A DNA stretch of 60,966 bases from Rhodocyclaceae bacterium (GCA_026415155.1 JAOAHQ010000001.1:1-60966); one strand, 5' to 3'. Positions 26,635-35,844 are shown, numbered from the stretch's first letter. Translations and numbers: made by a program. Notes: generated from the letters alone by a model not told the origin.

Positions 26635-27836
26635 GCGAATTCCTCGCTGCGGCGCGGCAGCAATACATCGAAGGCCGCGCCGCCGCCTGCGAGATTGCGC
26701 GCGCGAATCTCGCCGCGATGATCGCGCACGATCTGCCGGCAAATCGCGAGCCCCAGGCCGCTGCCGCCGGCGCCAGGCTTATTGCGGCTGCTCTGCACGA
26801 ACTTCTCGAAGACCGCTTCGAGCTCGTCCTCGGGGATGCCAGGCCCTGAATCGCTCACCGAAAGCCGCAAACCCGGCACGAGGTGGTGCGCGTCTTCGGC
26901 GCGCCGGCCGGCCGGCACTGTGACGGCGGCGATCTCGAGCTTCACTTCGCTTGCAGGCGGCGAGAATTTGATCGCATTGCCGAGGAGATTGCGCACGACT
27001 TGCTCGATGTGCGGCCGGTCGCAGACGAGGCGGCCATCTTCCACCGTCGCCGCGACCGCGCAGCGCAAACCTTTGCTCGCCAGGAGCGGGGAGAGCTCCT
27101 CTACGACCGCCGCCACGCACTCGCGCAAGTCGTGGGGCGCAAAGTCATAGCGCATGCGCCCGGCCTCGAGGCGCGAGAGATCGAGCAAGTCATTGATCAT
27201 CTTGAGGAGCCGCTCGCCGCCTTCCTGGATGCGAAGGAAGAAATCCTGCAGCTTTTCCGGCGGGGCCATCGCGGCCTTGTCATGGCCAAGCCGCGCGAAG
27301 GAGAGGATCGCATGCATCGGCGTGCGCAGCTCATGGCTCATCTGGGCGAGGAACTCCGCCTTCATGGCCGCGGCGCGCTCGGCGGCTTCCTTGGCGGCGA
27401 TCAATTCGGCGGTGCGGGCGCGGACGAGCTCTTCGAGATGGTCGCGGTGCTGCCGCAGCTCCTGTTCGAGCGCTTTTTGCGCCGTGATATCGACGCCCAT
27501 CGCGACGATCTCGCCATCGCTGAGCGGATAGAGGCTCAATAAGAGCCAGCGCAGGCCGTCGGCCATCGTGATGCCGAACTCGCGCGGCCCGCAGGGAAGA
27601 CCGCTTGCCGTGCAGCGCTCGATGAGCGCGATGAGTTCCTCGCCCTCCTCGGGCACGAGAAAGAGATCGAAGAGCCGCCGCCCCCGCGCTTGGTGCGTAG
27701 AAAGCCCAAAGAAGCGCTCGGCGGCCCGGTTCCAGAGCCGCACTTCGTGCGCGCGGTCGAAGCCGAGCACGATCGCGAGCGGCGTGTGCTGGATCAGCTC
27801 CTCGAAACAGTGGGCGGGCGGGGCGAGGGCAGCCAT
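26631..27836 (-). CDS. PAS sensor histidine kinase
   Basis: A 401-residue kinase and first gene of the minus-strand signalling operon. A PAS domain (about 10-115) is followed by a coiled coil, HisKA (AQMSHELRTPMHAILSFARLG) and HATPase with N box VRNLLGNAIKF, G1 DSGPGIP and G2 GGSGLGLAI. There are no membrane segments, so it senses an internal signal through PAS. Its partner is probably the single receiver immediately downstream. Confidence 0.93.
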   Translation of the reverse strand: MAALAPPAHCFEELIQHTPLAIVLGFDRAHEVRLWNRAAERFFGLSTHQARGRRLFDLFLVPEEGEELIALIERCTASGLPCGPREFGITMADGLRWLLLSLYPLSDGEIVAMGVDITAQKALEQELRQHRDHLEELVRARTAELIAAKEAAERAAAMKAEFLAQMSHELRTPMHAILSFARLGHDKAAMAPPEKLQDFFLRIQEGGERLLKMINDLLDLSRLEAGRMRYDFAPHDLRECVAAVVEELSPLLASKGLRCAVAATVEDGRLVCDRPHIEQVVRNLLGNAIKFSPPASEVKLEIAAVTVPAGRRAEDAHHLVPGLRLSVSDSGPGIPEDELEAVFEKFVQSSRNKPGAGGSGLGLAICRQIVRDHRGEIRARNLAGGGAAFDVLLPRRSEEFA

Positions 27837-27863
27837 GCCCCGATTATGCCTGCCCCGGCAGGC

Positions 27864-28097
27864 TTACGCACAGCCTTTGCCGCAGTCGGCCGTCTCGGGA
27901 ACGCCGAGTTTCTTGAGGATGGTATCGAGCGGGCAAAACTGCGTGAAGCCGCTCTGAAAGAGGTTCGCGCCGACGAAGAGCGTGAACCACAGCCAGCTCA
28001 TCTGCGAAAGATCCACCTGGCCCATGGCATGGGCAAGGCCCAGTGAAAGCAGGATGAAGAAGCCGGCGACGATGCGGACGATGCGATTGACGGTCAT
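27864..28097 (-). CDS. DUF2892 (YgaP-type membrane) protein
   Basis: A 77-residue membrane protein with two hydrophobic helices (about 8-28 and 34-52) and a C-terminal Cys-containing tail (QFCPLDTILKKLGV and CGKGC). It matches the DUF2892 family, often found with rhodanese, ArsR/BigR regulators and RND or MFP genes in sulfide- or thiol-related operons. It lies three bases after the RND permease gene and is probably the last gene of that operon. Confidence 0.85.
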   Translation of the reverse strand: MTVNRIVRIVAGFFILLSLGLAHAMGQVDLSQMSWLWFTLFVGANLFQSGFTQFCPLDTILKKLGVPETADCGKGCA

Positions 28098-28100
28098 GTT

Positions 28101-31100
28101 TCAAGCTCCTTGGGGTTGGATGCGGCGCTTCATGGCCGCGTAATAGAGCACCGGGATCACCACGAGGGTGAGCAAGGTGGAAACGAAGATGCCGAAGATG
28201 AGGGAGAGCGCAAGGCCCGAGAAGATCGGGTCATCGAGGATGAACAAGGCGCCCAGCATCGCAGCAAGCCCCGTGAGCGCAATCGGTTTCGCGCGGATCG
28301 CGGCGGACTGGATCACGGCTTCGGCAAAACTCATGCCTTCGGCCACCTGCTGGTTGATGAAGTCGACGAGCAGGATCGAGTTCCTCACGATGATGCCGGC
28401 GAGCGCGATCATGCCGATCATCGAGGTGGCGGTAAATTGCGCGCCGAGCAAGGCATGGCCGGGCATGACGCCGATGATGGTAAGCGGGATCGGCGCCATG
28501 ATGATGAGCGGCACGAGATAGCTCTTGAACTGGGCGACCACCAGCAGGTAGATGAGCACCAGGCCGACGGCGTAGGCAGCGCCCATGTCGCGGAAGGTTT
28601 CATAAGTCACCTGCCACTCGCCGTCCCATTTGATGGCATAGCCCGCATAAGGGTCGGAAGGCTGGCGGATGAAGTATTCGCCGAGCGTGCCGCCCTGCTC
28701 GAGCTTGAGCTCCTTGAGCTTTTCGCGGATCGCGAACATGCCATACAAGGGCGAATCGAGCGCTCCACCCATGTCGCCGACGACATAGACGACCGGCAAG
28801 AGGTCCTTGTGATAGACGACCTTCTCGCGGCTTGCCGGCCGCACTTCGACGAGCTCGGAAATCGGCACGAGCTGTCCGCCATAGGCCGGCAGCGCGCGCA
28901 CCTTGAGCTTGAGCAGGGTATCGAGGTTCGACTGGCGCTCGGCCGGCAAGGTGATCTTGACCGGAATCTCGTATTTCGCTTCGCCATCATGCAAGGGGGT
29001 GACGTCTTCGCCCGAGAGCCCCAGCCGCACCGTCTCGACGATGTCCTTCTGCGCCACCCCCAAGAGCGCCGCCTTGGCCTGATTGACGCGCAAGACGACC
29101 TTTTCGGCATCCGCTGACACACTATCGTCGACACCGAGGATGTCGGCCGTACCCTCGAAGGCCGCGCGCACCTCTTTGGCCACGGCGATCTGGCCGGCGT
29201 AATCGGGACCATAGACCTCGGCGACGATCGGCGAGAGCACCGGCGGCCCGGGCGGCACCTCGACGACCTTGGCATTGCCGCCGTTGCGCTTCGCGACGGC
29301 CATCAAGCGCTCGCGGATGGAGACGGCGATCTCGTGGCTTTGCCGGTCGCGGTGCTTCTTGTCGACGAGATTGACCTGGATGTCGCCCATCTCGGGATTG
29401 GCGCGCAGGTAGTACTGGCGCACGAGGCCGTTGAAGTTGATCGGGCTCGCCGTGCCCGCGTAGGCCTGGTAATGCTCGACTTCAGGCACGTCCTTGAGCT
29501 CGGCGGCCATCTCGGCCAAGACGCGCGCCGTCTCTTCGACCGGCGTGCCGACCGGCATGTCGAGCACGACCTGGAATTCGCTTTTGTTGTCGAAGGGCAG
29601 CATCTTCAGGACGACGAGCTTGAAGTAACCGAGCGAGACCGAGGCGAGGATCGCGGCAACGACACCAATCCAGAGCATCGAGCGCGCCTTGCGGCCGGTC
29701 ACAGGATGCAGGAAGGGCGAGAGCGCCCCGCGGAAGAAGGCTTCGAGCTTCTGATCGACTGCCGTCGGCCCGCCATGCGCATGCGGTGCGGGTTTCATGA
29801 GCTTGTTGGCAAGCCAAGGCGTCACGATAAAGGCGATCGCCAGCGATAAAAACATGCCCATCGAGGCATTGATCGGGATCGGGCTCATGTAGGGGCCCAT
29901 GAGGCCGGTGACGAAGGCCATTGGCAAGAGCGCGGCGATGACGGTGAACGTGGCGAGGATGGTCGGCCCGCCGACTTCATCGACCGCGCCGGGGATGATC
30001 TCCCAGAGCTTCTTCTCGGGGTAGAGCGTATGCCAGCGGTGGATGTTCTCGACGACGACGATCGCATCGTCGACCAGGATGCCGATCGAGAAGATGAGGG
30101 CAAAGAGTGAGACGCGGTTGAGCGTAAAGCCCCAGGCCCAGGAGGCGAACAGCGTGGCGGCGAGCGTCAAGGTCACCGCCGCGCCGACGATCACGGCCTC
30201 GCGGCGGCCGAGCGCAACGAGCACGAGCAGCACGACGAAGGCGGTGGCGAAGACGAGCTTGCCAATGAGTTTCTGCGCCTTCTCGGTCGCCGTCTCGCCG
30301 TAGTTCCTCGTCACCGTGTATTCGACGCCTTCGGGAATCACCGTGCCTTTCAAGGATTCCATGCGGCGGATCACGCCTTCGGCGACGTCGGCGGCATTCA
30401 CACCCGGCTTTTTCGAAATGGCCAGCGTCACCGCCGGATATTCGCCGTGCCGGTCGCCATGCCAGACGTAGCGCGAGGGTTGATCCGGGCCATCGACGAC
30501 TTCGGCGACGTCTTCCATGAAAACGGGCTTCTTGTCATAAACGCCGACGACGAGCCGCTTCACATCCGCCGCCGTCTCGAGATAGGTGCCGGTCTGCACG
30601 AGCAGTTCGCGGTTGCCGGCCACGAGGCTGCCGGCGGGCTGCGAGGCATTCGAAACCTGCAAGGCGGCCTTCAAATCTTGCGCCGTGATGCCGCGCGCGG
30701 CCATTTTCTCGGCATCCATCAAGACGCGCACGACATGGCCCGGCCCGCCGATCGTGACGACGTCGCGCGTGCCGGGGATGCGCTTCAACTCGATCTCGAC
30801 GGCGCGCGCGATCTGTTGCATCTCGAAGGCCGACTTGTCGGGCTCCTTCGACCAGAAGGTGAGCGCGACGATCGGCACGTCGTCGATGCCCTTGGGCTTG
30901 ACGATCGGCTGGCCGACGCCGAGGTTCGGCGAGACCCAGTCGCTGTGGGCGTTGATCGTGTCGTAGAGGCGCACGAGGGCCTGGATCGGGTCCTCGCCGA
31001 CCTGGTATTGCACGGTGATCACCGCCATGCCGGGCCGCGAGACCGAATAGACGTGCTCGATGCCGGAAATGCGCGCGAGCACCTGCTCGGCCGGCCGTGC

Positions 31101-31298
31101 GACGAGGTTCTCGACGTCCTTCACCGTCGCCCCCGGGAAGGGGATGAAGACGTTGGCCATCGTCACGTTGATCTGCGGCTCCTCCTCGCGCGGCGTGATC
31201 AAGGTGGCGAATACACCCAAGAGCAGCGCGATCAGCGCGATCAGCGGAGTGAGCGAGTTGCGGAGGAAATACTCCGCGATGCGGCCCGAGATGCCCAT
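28101..31298 (-). CDS. RND family efflux transporter permease
   Basis: A 1065-residue inner-membrane proton-driven exporter of the AcrB/MexB superfamily. It has an N-terminal helix, a large periplasmic porter domain, a block of membrane helices (about 345-545), a second porter domain and a second block (about 880-1060). The GILVDDAIVVVENIHR segment of transmembrane helix 4 carries the paired Asp residues of the proton relay. The sequence is closer to the branch often annotated as acriflavin-resistance/AcrB-like than to metal CzcA. The substrate is unknown. It is three bases after its adaptor gene. Confidence 0.93.
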   Translation of the reverse strand: MGISGRIAEYFLRNSLTPLIALIALLLGVFATLITPREEEPQINVTMANVFIPFPGATVKDVENLVARPAEQVLARISGIEHVYSVSRPGMAVITVQYQVGEDPIQALVRLYDTINAHSDWVSPNLGVGQPIVKPKGIDDVPIVALTFWSKEPDKSAFEMQQIARAVEIELKRIPGTRDVVTIGGPGHVVRVLMDAEKMAARGITAQDLKAALQVSNASQPAGSLVAGNRELLVQTGTYLETAADVKRLVVGVYDKKPVFMEDVAEVVDGPDQPSRYVWHGDRHGEYPAVTLAISKKPGVNAADVAEGVIRRMESLKGTVIPEGVEYTVTRNYGETATEKAQKLIGKLVFATAFVVLLVLVALGRREAVIVGAAVTLTLAATLFASWAWGFTLNRVSLFALIFSIGILVDDAIVVVENIHRWHTLYPEKKLWEIIPGAVDEVGGPTILATFTVIAALLPMAFVTGLMGPYMSPIPINASMGMFLSLAIAFIVTPWLANKLMKPAPHAHGGPTAVDQKLEAFFRGALSPFLHPVTGRKARSMLWIGVVAAILASVSLGYFKLVVLKMLPFDNKSEFQVVLDMPVGTPVEETARVLAEMAAELKDVPEVEHYQAYAGTASPINFNGLVRQYYLRANPEMGDIQVNLVDKKHRDRQSHEIAVSIRERLMAVAKRNGGNAKVVEVPPGPPVLSPIVAEVYGPDYAGQIAVAKEVRAAFEGTADILGVDDSVSADAEKVVLRVNQAKAALLGVAQKDIVETVRLGLSGEDVTPLHDGEAKYEIPVKITLPAERQSNLDTLLKLKVRALPAYGGQLVPISELVEVRPASREKVVYHKDLLPVVYVVGDMGGALDSPLYGMFAIREKLKELKLEQGGTLGEYFIRQPSDPYAGYAIKWDGEWQVTYETFRDMGAAYAVGLVLIYLLVVAQFKSYLVPLIIMAPIPLTIIGVMPGHALLGAQFTATSMIGMIALAGIIVRNSILLVDFINQQVAEGMSFAEAVIQSAAIRAKPIALTGLAAMLGALFILDDPIFSGLALSLIFGIFVSTLLTLVVIPVLYYAAMKRRIQPQGA

Positions 31299-31301
31299 GA
31301 T

Positions 31302-32309
31302 TTATTTGCCCGCCGCGGCCTGTTTCATCTCGATGCCGGTCTTGACCGGATCGAGGCTGATCGTCTCACCGGCCGAGAGGCCCGAGAGCACCTCGACTTC
31401 GCCATCGGCGACGGCTTCGCCCAACCGCACCTGACGCAAGACGGGCCTGCCCTCCTTGATCACATAGACGGCGGCAATCTCGCCGCGGCGCAGGATCGCA
31501 GACGGCGGCACGGTGAGCTTTTGCGCCGTACCGACGACGAAATGCACGCGTGCCGCCATGCCGGGCACGAGTCCTTCGAGCTCGGGCAGATAGACGCGCG
31601 CCGTCGCGGTGTGGCTTTGCGCGTCGATGGTCGGCAGGATCTCGATCTTCGTGCCGTCCTGCCAGCGCCGAGCCTTGTCCTCGGGAAACTCGACGCGCGC
31701 GAGTTTCGCCTGCCGCGCTTCCTTGAGCTTGTACTGCGGAATGCTCGCCACGGCGCGCAAGCCTTTCGGATCAAAAACAGTCACCAGCGGCTTGCCGGGC
31801 ATCGCGAGATCACCGAGTTCCGCATGGCGCTGGGCGACGATGCCACTGATCGGCGCGGTCACCACGGCATGCGAAGCACCGGCGCCGGCGGCCGCCGCCT
31901 GGGCGCGTGCGGATTTCAACTGCGCCTCGGCGGCATCGAGCGCGGCCTGGCTCACGAACTTCTTCTGAAAGAGGTTCAGCGTGCGCTGGTAGTTCGCCTC
32001 GGCTTCAGCAAGCCTGGCCTTCGCCGCGGCGACGTTCTCGGCCGCCTCGCGCGCATCGACGCGCATCAGGAGCTGACCCGCGGCGACTTTCTGCCCCGCT
32101 TCGGCCCTGACCTCGACGATGCGGCCGGCCACTTGCGTCGCGACGACCGCCTGCCGGGTTGCCTCGATCACGGCCTCGGCGGGCAGCGTGAGCTGGACTT
32201 CGCGCAGCTCGAGCGTGCGCGTCTGAGCCCAGGCCGGCAGGGCAAGACAAGCCGCCAGCAGCATCAGCCACGGCCTTTTTTGGGGTCGGGAAAGAAGGAG
32301 CGTTTTCAT
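31302..32309 (-). CDS. RND efflux periplasmic adaptor (membrane fusion protein)
   Basis: A 335-residue HlyD/AcrA-type adaptor. After an N-terminal signal sequence (residues 1 to about 28, ending ALPAWA) come the lipoyl half-motifs (VAGRIVEVRAEAGQKVAAGQ and VVTAPISGIVAQRHAELGD), a coiled coil between them (about 90-140) and a beta-barrel. No lipobox Cys is seen. An outer-membrane TolC-like gene is not adjacent. Residues KARRWQDGT are encoded by an exact copy of the dispersed 20-bp repeat (31653-31672). No clear ribosome site precedes the ATG, which follows an AT-rich segment. Confidence 0.92.
   Translation of the reverse strand: MKTLLLSRPQKRPWLMLLAACLALPAWAQTRTLELREVQLTLPAEAVIEATRQAVVATQVAGRIVEVRAEAGQKVAAGQLLMRVDAREAAENVAAAKARLAEAEANYQRTLNLFQKKFVSQAALDAAEAQLKSARAQAAAAGAGASHAVVTAPISGIVAQRHAELGDLAMPGKPLVTVFDPKGLRAVASIPQYKLKEARQAKLARVEFPEDKARRWQDGTKIEILPTIDAQSHTATARVYLPELEGLVPGMAARVHFVVGTAQKLTVPPSAILRRGEIAAVYVIKEGRPVLRQVRLGEAVADGEVEVLSGLSAGETISLDPVKTGIEMKQAAAGK
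31653..31672 (-). repeat. Dispersed 20-bp repeat, copy 6 (inside the adaptor gene)
   Basis: Exact consensus match on the coding strand, read in a third frame as RRWQDG. Confidence 0.75.
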
Positions 32310-32310
32310 G

Positions 32311-32332
32311 AGGTATATAAGTATATCCTAAT
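32311..32332 (-). promoter_or_regulatory. AT-rich segment before the RND operon, possible promoter/operator
   Basis: The 32-base gap between the chelatase stop and the adaptor start is strikingly AT-rich for this genome. It holds ATATA-AG-TATAT (32315-32326) and a TATACT -10-like hexamer on the minus strand. It resembles the AT-rich dyads bound by ArsR-type repressors in similar operons, but no regulator gene is nearby. No good -35 box was found. Confidence 0.35.
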
Positions 32333-32341
32333 AGACCATCT

Positions 32342-32704
32342 TCAAGTCCCGGCGACGGCGTGCGCCGCCATCGCCGCGATGACGCCTTCGACCTCGCCGA
32401 CGCACTCGGCTACCTCGAACTCGAGCTCAGGGAAGCGATCCGCGGCATTCCCCAGAAGCTGCGGCAAATCCTTGAGCACATGCCGGCCCGGCGCGAAAAA
32501 AATGGGGACGACGCGGATCGATTTCACCCCCCGCGCGACGAGCGCTTCGATGCTCGCCTCGAGCGGCGGCTGGGTGAGCTCGAGAAAGCCGATCTCGACC
32601 GGCAGGCCCGGCTGCAGGGCTTCGACACGGGCGCGGATGCGGCGGAAGGGTTCGATGTACTCAGGATTGCGGGCGCCGTGGCCGAACAGGAGGATGCCTT
32701 TCAT
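32342..32704 (-). CDS. Small CbiX/SirB-type sirohydrochlorin chelatase-like protein
   Basis: A single-domain chelatase of 120 residues (MKGILLFGHGARNPEY, then IGFLELTQPPLEASI and VVPIFFAPGRHVLKDLP). CbiX-small enzymes insert cobalt or iron into tetrapyrroles such as sirohydrochlorin. The active-site histidines in GHGAR and GRHVLKD are present. The ATG overlaps the stop of the MFS gene (ATGA). No other sirohaem or cobalamin gene is in the window, so the metal is not decided. Confidence 0.87.
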   Translation of the reverse strand: MKGILLFGHGARNPEYIEPFRRIRARVEALQPGLPVEIGFLELTQPPLEASIEALVARGVKSIRVVPIFFAPGRHVLKDLPQLLGNAADRFPELEFEVAECVGEVEGVIAAMAAHAVAGT

Positions 32705-34002
32705 GTCCTCTCCTTGGCGATTTGACTCCAAATATTGCGGCAATGCGTCTCGCGCAGCCACCAGGCCGCCGCGGCCCCCGCCCAGGCGGCCGCGGCGATC
32801 AGGAGGAGTCCCCAGCGGTAGTCCTCGGGCGCATAGACGCGCACGCCGTTCTGGAGAGTACCCTGCCAGCGCAAGTCCATGATCTTGCCAACGGCCGGCT
32901 GCAAGAGCGCCCCCATCAAAAAGCCGCCCATGTTCGCCACCGAGGTCGACATGCCCGAGAGCGCAGGGGGATTGACCTCCTTGGCGCAGGCCCAGGAGAG
33001 CGTGAAGCTCGCCGTCATGAGGCCCATGAGCCCGAAGAGCGCATAGCTGACGGGAAGCGGCAAGATAAGGCCCGAGAGCCACACCGGCCAGATGAGCGCG
33101 AGAATCGATGCGCTCGCGATGACCACTGGCTTTCTGCGCCGCAGGCGGTCGGAGAGCGTGCCGATCGCGAGGCAGCCTACCGCGAAGCCGGCGAAGTAGA
33201 GCGACAGATGCGCCGTGGCGGTGGCGCGTGTCATGCCGAGCCCCTGGGTGAGGAAAGGCGTGGCCCACAGGCCGCCGAAGGCGAAGAAGCTGCCTGAGAG
33301 CCCGGCATTGACGAACACCGCCGGCCAGGTGGCGCGGTTTTTCACGACGGCGAGGAGGCCCGAGAGGATCACCGTTCTGTCGAAAGTCGGCGCTGGCGGG
33401 ACGGCCACTTCTCGGCTCGGCGGCCGATCGCGCACGAAGAGCCAGGCAAGCACGCCAAGCAGAAGCGAAACGATGCCGACACCGACGAACACGCCGCGCC
33501 AGCCGAAGTTCTGCGCGAGCCACGACAAGGGCGAGCCGGCGAGCACCGAGCCCAAGTTGCCGATCAGCATCGAGGCACCGACCACACTCGCAAAGCGCCG
33601 CTCCTCGAACCAGACGGCGATGATCTTCAGCATCGCAATGAAGACGACGGAGACGCCCAGCCCCACGAGCGTGCGGCCGACGAGCGCCGCATCGAGGCTG
33701 CCCGCAAGGCCAAAGAGCAGGCTGCCGCCGCCGGCGACGAGTCCGCCCAAGAGCAGGATGCGGCGCGGGCCCAAGGTGTCGACGAGGATGCCGGTGGGCA
33801 CCTGCATGACCGTATAGACGTAGAAATAGGTCGCGGCCAGGACGCCCAAGGAGGCGGCGGAGGTCTGAAAGCTCGCGGCGAGATCCTGCGCGATGCCGGC
33901 GGGTGCAAAGCGCTGGAAGAACGAAAGCACATAGGCCGCGACGACGACGGCCAAGGCCAGCAATCGGCGGCGGCGCTGGGCGGGGGTCAGCGAGAGGTTC
34001 AT
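32701..34002 (-). CDS. Major facilitator superfamily transporter
   Basis: A 433-residue membrane protein with about 12 hydrophobic helices. It shows an MFS signature between helices 2 and 3 (GILVDTLGPRRILL) and a related motif in the second half (GTLSDRLRRRKP). The substrate is not evident. Similarity of the N-terminus (FFQRFAPAGIAQDLAASF) is to the OFA/NarK-like general branch. It is coupled to the chelatase gene downstream. An exact repeat copy lies antisense within it (33386-33405), encoding PPAPTF in the central loop. Confidence 0.9.
   Translation of the reverse strand: MNLSLTPAQRRRRLLALAVVVAAYVLSFFQRFAPAGIAQDLAASFQTSAASLGVLAATYFYVYTVMQVPTGILVDTLGPRRILLLGGLVAGGGSLLFGLAGSLDAALVGRTLVGLGVSVVFIAMLKIIAVWFEERRFASVVGASMLIGNLGSVLAGSPLSWLAQNFGWRGVFVGVGIVSLLLGVLAWLFVRDRPPSREVAVPPAPTFDRTVILSGLLAVVKNRATWPAVFVNAGLSGSFFAFGGLWATPFLTQGLGMTRATATAHLSLYFAGFAVGCLAIGTLSDRLRRRKPVVIASASILALIWPVWLSGLILPLPVSYALFGLMGLMTASFTLSWACAKEVNPPALSGMSTSVANMGGFLMGALLQPAVGKIMDLRWQGTLQNGVRVYAPEDYRWGLLLIAAAAWAGAAAAWWLRETHCRNIWSQIAKERT
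33386..33405 (+). repeat. Dispersed 20-bp repeat, copy 7 (antisense inside the MFS gene)
   Basis: Exact consensus match, preceded by GAAA, on the strand opposite to the gene. The coding strand reads VPPAPTF, a fourth reading of the same DNA word. Confidence 0.85.
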
Positions 34003-34032
34003 CGGCGGGATTGTAGGCCCGCCGCGGGGTTT

Positions 34033-34437
34033 TTATTGGCCCGTCAATAGACGCATCGCGCCGGCATGGCTTTTGTCGGCGGCCTGGCGCCGGGCATTGA
34101 AATAACCGCTGGTCAGGTCGGAGAGCGAGCGTCCGGCGCCTGCCTGCGCCGCCATGCCCTCGAGCGCCTCGAGAGGCAGGGCGCGTTCTTTGAGCGCATC
34201 GTAGAGGAAGCGCGCGAGCTTCATGGCGCTCGCGGCCACTTGCTCTTCCGATTCTCCAGTGACCTCGGCGATCTGCTTGAGCCAACGGCGCGCTTTTTCG
34301 ATGCGCGCATCCTCCGCCGGCAAGTCCTTGCCTGCCAAAGTCCGCGCCGGGTCTTCGCCGAGGTCGATGGGGCGCGCCAACACCCCCGTCGTGGCGAGAT
34401 AAAGTCCGGCGGCTAGTGAAAATATGAGGGTTTTCAT
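34033..34437 (-). CDS. Small exported protein, function unknown
   Basis: A 134-residue protein with a signal peptide (MKTLIFSLAAGLYLATTGVLA, cleaved before RPIDLG). The mature part is helical, with ARRWLKQIAEVTGESEEQVAASAMKLARFLYDAL and a C-terminus DLTSGYFNARRQ. There is no lipobox. A good GAGGAA ribosome site precedes the ATG. I do not recognise a family. It is preceded by the antiporter gene 61 bases upstream and followed by the MFS gene. Confidence 0.7.
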   Translation of the reverse strand: MKTLIFSLAAGLYLATTGVLARPIDLGEDPARTLAGKDLPAEDARIEKARRWLKQIAEVTGESEEQVAASAMKLARFLYDALKERALPLEALEGMAAQAGAGRSLSDLTSGYFNARRQAADKSHAGAMRLLTGQ

Positions 34438-34498
34438 GAGCGGTTCCTCGAAGCGGCCTAAGCGTAGTCGAAGCGACAGCGCACCGCCTTGCGCGGCA

Positions 34499-35842
34499 TC
34501 AAGACTTGCGCAGCAGCCAGCCGAGCACTGGCGGCGTGATCAGCGTGGTGAGGATCACCATGATGACGATCACCGAAAACATCGCTTCGTCCATCACGCC
34601 GAGCTGCTTGCCGACCATCGCGAAGATGAGGCCCACCTCGCCGCGCGGCACCATGCCCCAGCCGACGATCCAGCGGCCAGATTCACCCGCGAGCACGCCC
34701 GCGGCGAGCTTGCCGAGGACCGCCGCCGCGGCAACCCCCAGGGCGATGGCGACGATGGTCGGGTCGGTGAGCGTTCTCAAATCCACCTGCATGCCGGTGA
34801 GCACGAAGAACACCGGCACGAAGAAGTAGCCGATCGGCTCGAGCATGTGCTCGTGCTGGTGACCCGCGTGCCTGGCCAGGATCGGCAGCAGCCGATCCAT
34901 GAGCGGCCGGCTTTCAGGCTCTCTCATCAAGGGCTCGATCTCCTGGACGATCTTCGGCGTCTGGAAATCCTTGAGGAAGAGCGGCTCGAAAAGCAGCCCC
35001 GCGGCGAAGGCGCCGATGATCGGGGCCAGCCCAATCGCCTGGGCCAGCCACGCGAGCGCAAGCCCCGTGGCGAGCACCTGGGCAAAGAGCATCGACGGCC
35101 CGGCATCGAGCCGCGCAAGCCAGCGCGAGGAGTGGGGGGCGATCTTGCGGCCAAGCCAAATGCTTCCGCCGAGGAAGAGCACCGCCTCCAAGATGATCCA
35201 GCTCACTTCGGCCAGGCTCACCGAACCGGCCTGCACAAGGCTCGTCACGACGGCGAGGATCACGAGGCCCAGCACATCGTCGATGACGGCGGCGCCCAGC
35301 ACGATGCGTGCAGCCGGGGTATCGAGCTTGCCCAGATCGCGGAAGACGCGGCCCGTGATGCCCACCGAGGTGGCCGACAACGTCGCGCCGAGAAAGAGAT
35401 AGGTGTTCTGTGACAGGCCAGGCAAGAGCAACGGCCCGACGACGAAGGCGCCGAGGAGAAATGGCAGGGCGATGCCGATGACGCCGACGGCCGTCGCGCG
35501 CGCGCCGACTTTCACGAGATCGGCAAGCCGCGTCTCGAGGCCGATCTGCAGCAAGAGCACGATGACGCCGAGCTCGGCGATGAAGGCGATGATCGGGTCC
35601 TTGGCGATGGTTTCGAAGAGGCCAATGCCGAACAGCGCGAGATTGCCGAGCAAGACGCCGAGCAGGAGCTCGCCCAATACGGCCGGAAAGCCAAAGCGCG
35701 CCGCGATGGGCGAGAAAAGCCGCGCGCTCATCAAGATCAGGGCAAGCCAGAGCAGGTTTTCCCCGACCGCGCCCCCGCCCGCGGCAAGCGCAGGCAAGGG
35801 CAGGCACAGCGCCAACGCCAGCGCGATGCGCGGCATCTGCAT
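34499..35842 (-). CDS. CPA2-type cation:proton antiporter (KefB-like, no RCK domain)
   Basis: A 447-residue membrane protein that starts with a probable signal peptide or extra helix (MPRIALALALCLPLPALA). It continues with the Na+/H+ exchanger fold of about 12 helices (FGFPAVLGELLLGVLLGNLALFG, LLQIGLETRLADL, and AAVIDDVLGLVILAVV with the ion-binding Asp pair). The cytoplasmic TrkA/RCK nucleotide-binding domain of Kef proteins is absent. It follows the NhaD/citrate-type transporter by two bases, suggesting joint use. A diverged repeat copy (35490-35509, three mismatches) encodes KVGARATA. Confidence 0.88.
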   Translation of the reverse strand: MQMPRIALALALCLPLPALAAGGGAVGENLLWLALILMSARLFSPIAARFGFPAVLGELLLGVLLGNLALFGIGLFETIAKDPIIAFIAELGVIVLLLQIGLETRLADLVKVGARATAVGVIGIALPFLLGAFVVGPLLLPGLSQNTYLFLGATLSATSVGITGRVFRDLGKLDTPAARIVLGAAVIDDVLGLVILAVVTSLVQAGSVSLAEVSWIILEAVLFLGGSIWLGRKIAPHSSRWLARLDAGPSMLFAQVLATGLALAWLAQAIGLAPIIGAFAAGLLFEPLFLKDFQTPKIVQEIEPLMREPESRPLMDRLLPILARHAGHQHEHMLEPIGYFFVPVFFVLTGMQVDLRTLTDPTIVAIALGVAAAAVLGKLAAGVLAGESGRWIVGWGMVPRGEVGLIFAMVGKQLGVMDEAMFSVIVIMVILTTLITPPVLGWLLRKS

Positions 35843-35844
35843 CT

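Noticed and set aside
30447-32882. Long plus-strand frame opposite the RND permease, adaptor and chelatase genes
   Set aside because: Antisense shadow. The minus strand carries complete RND, adaptor and CbiX proteins.
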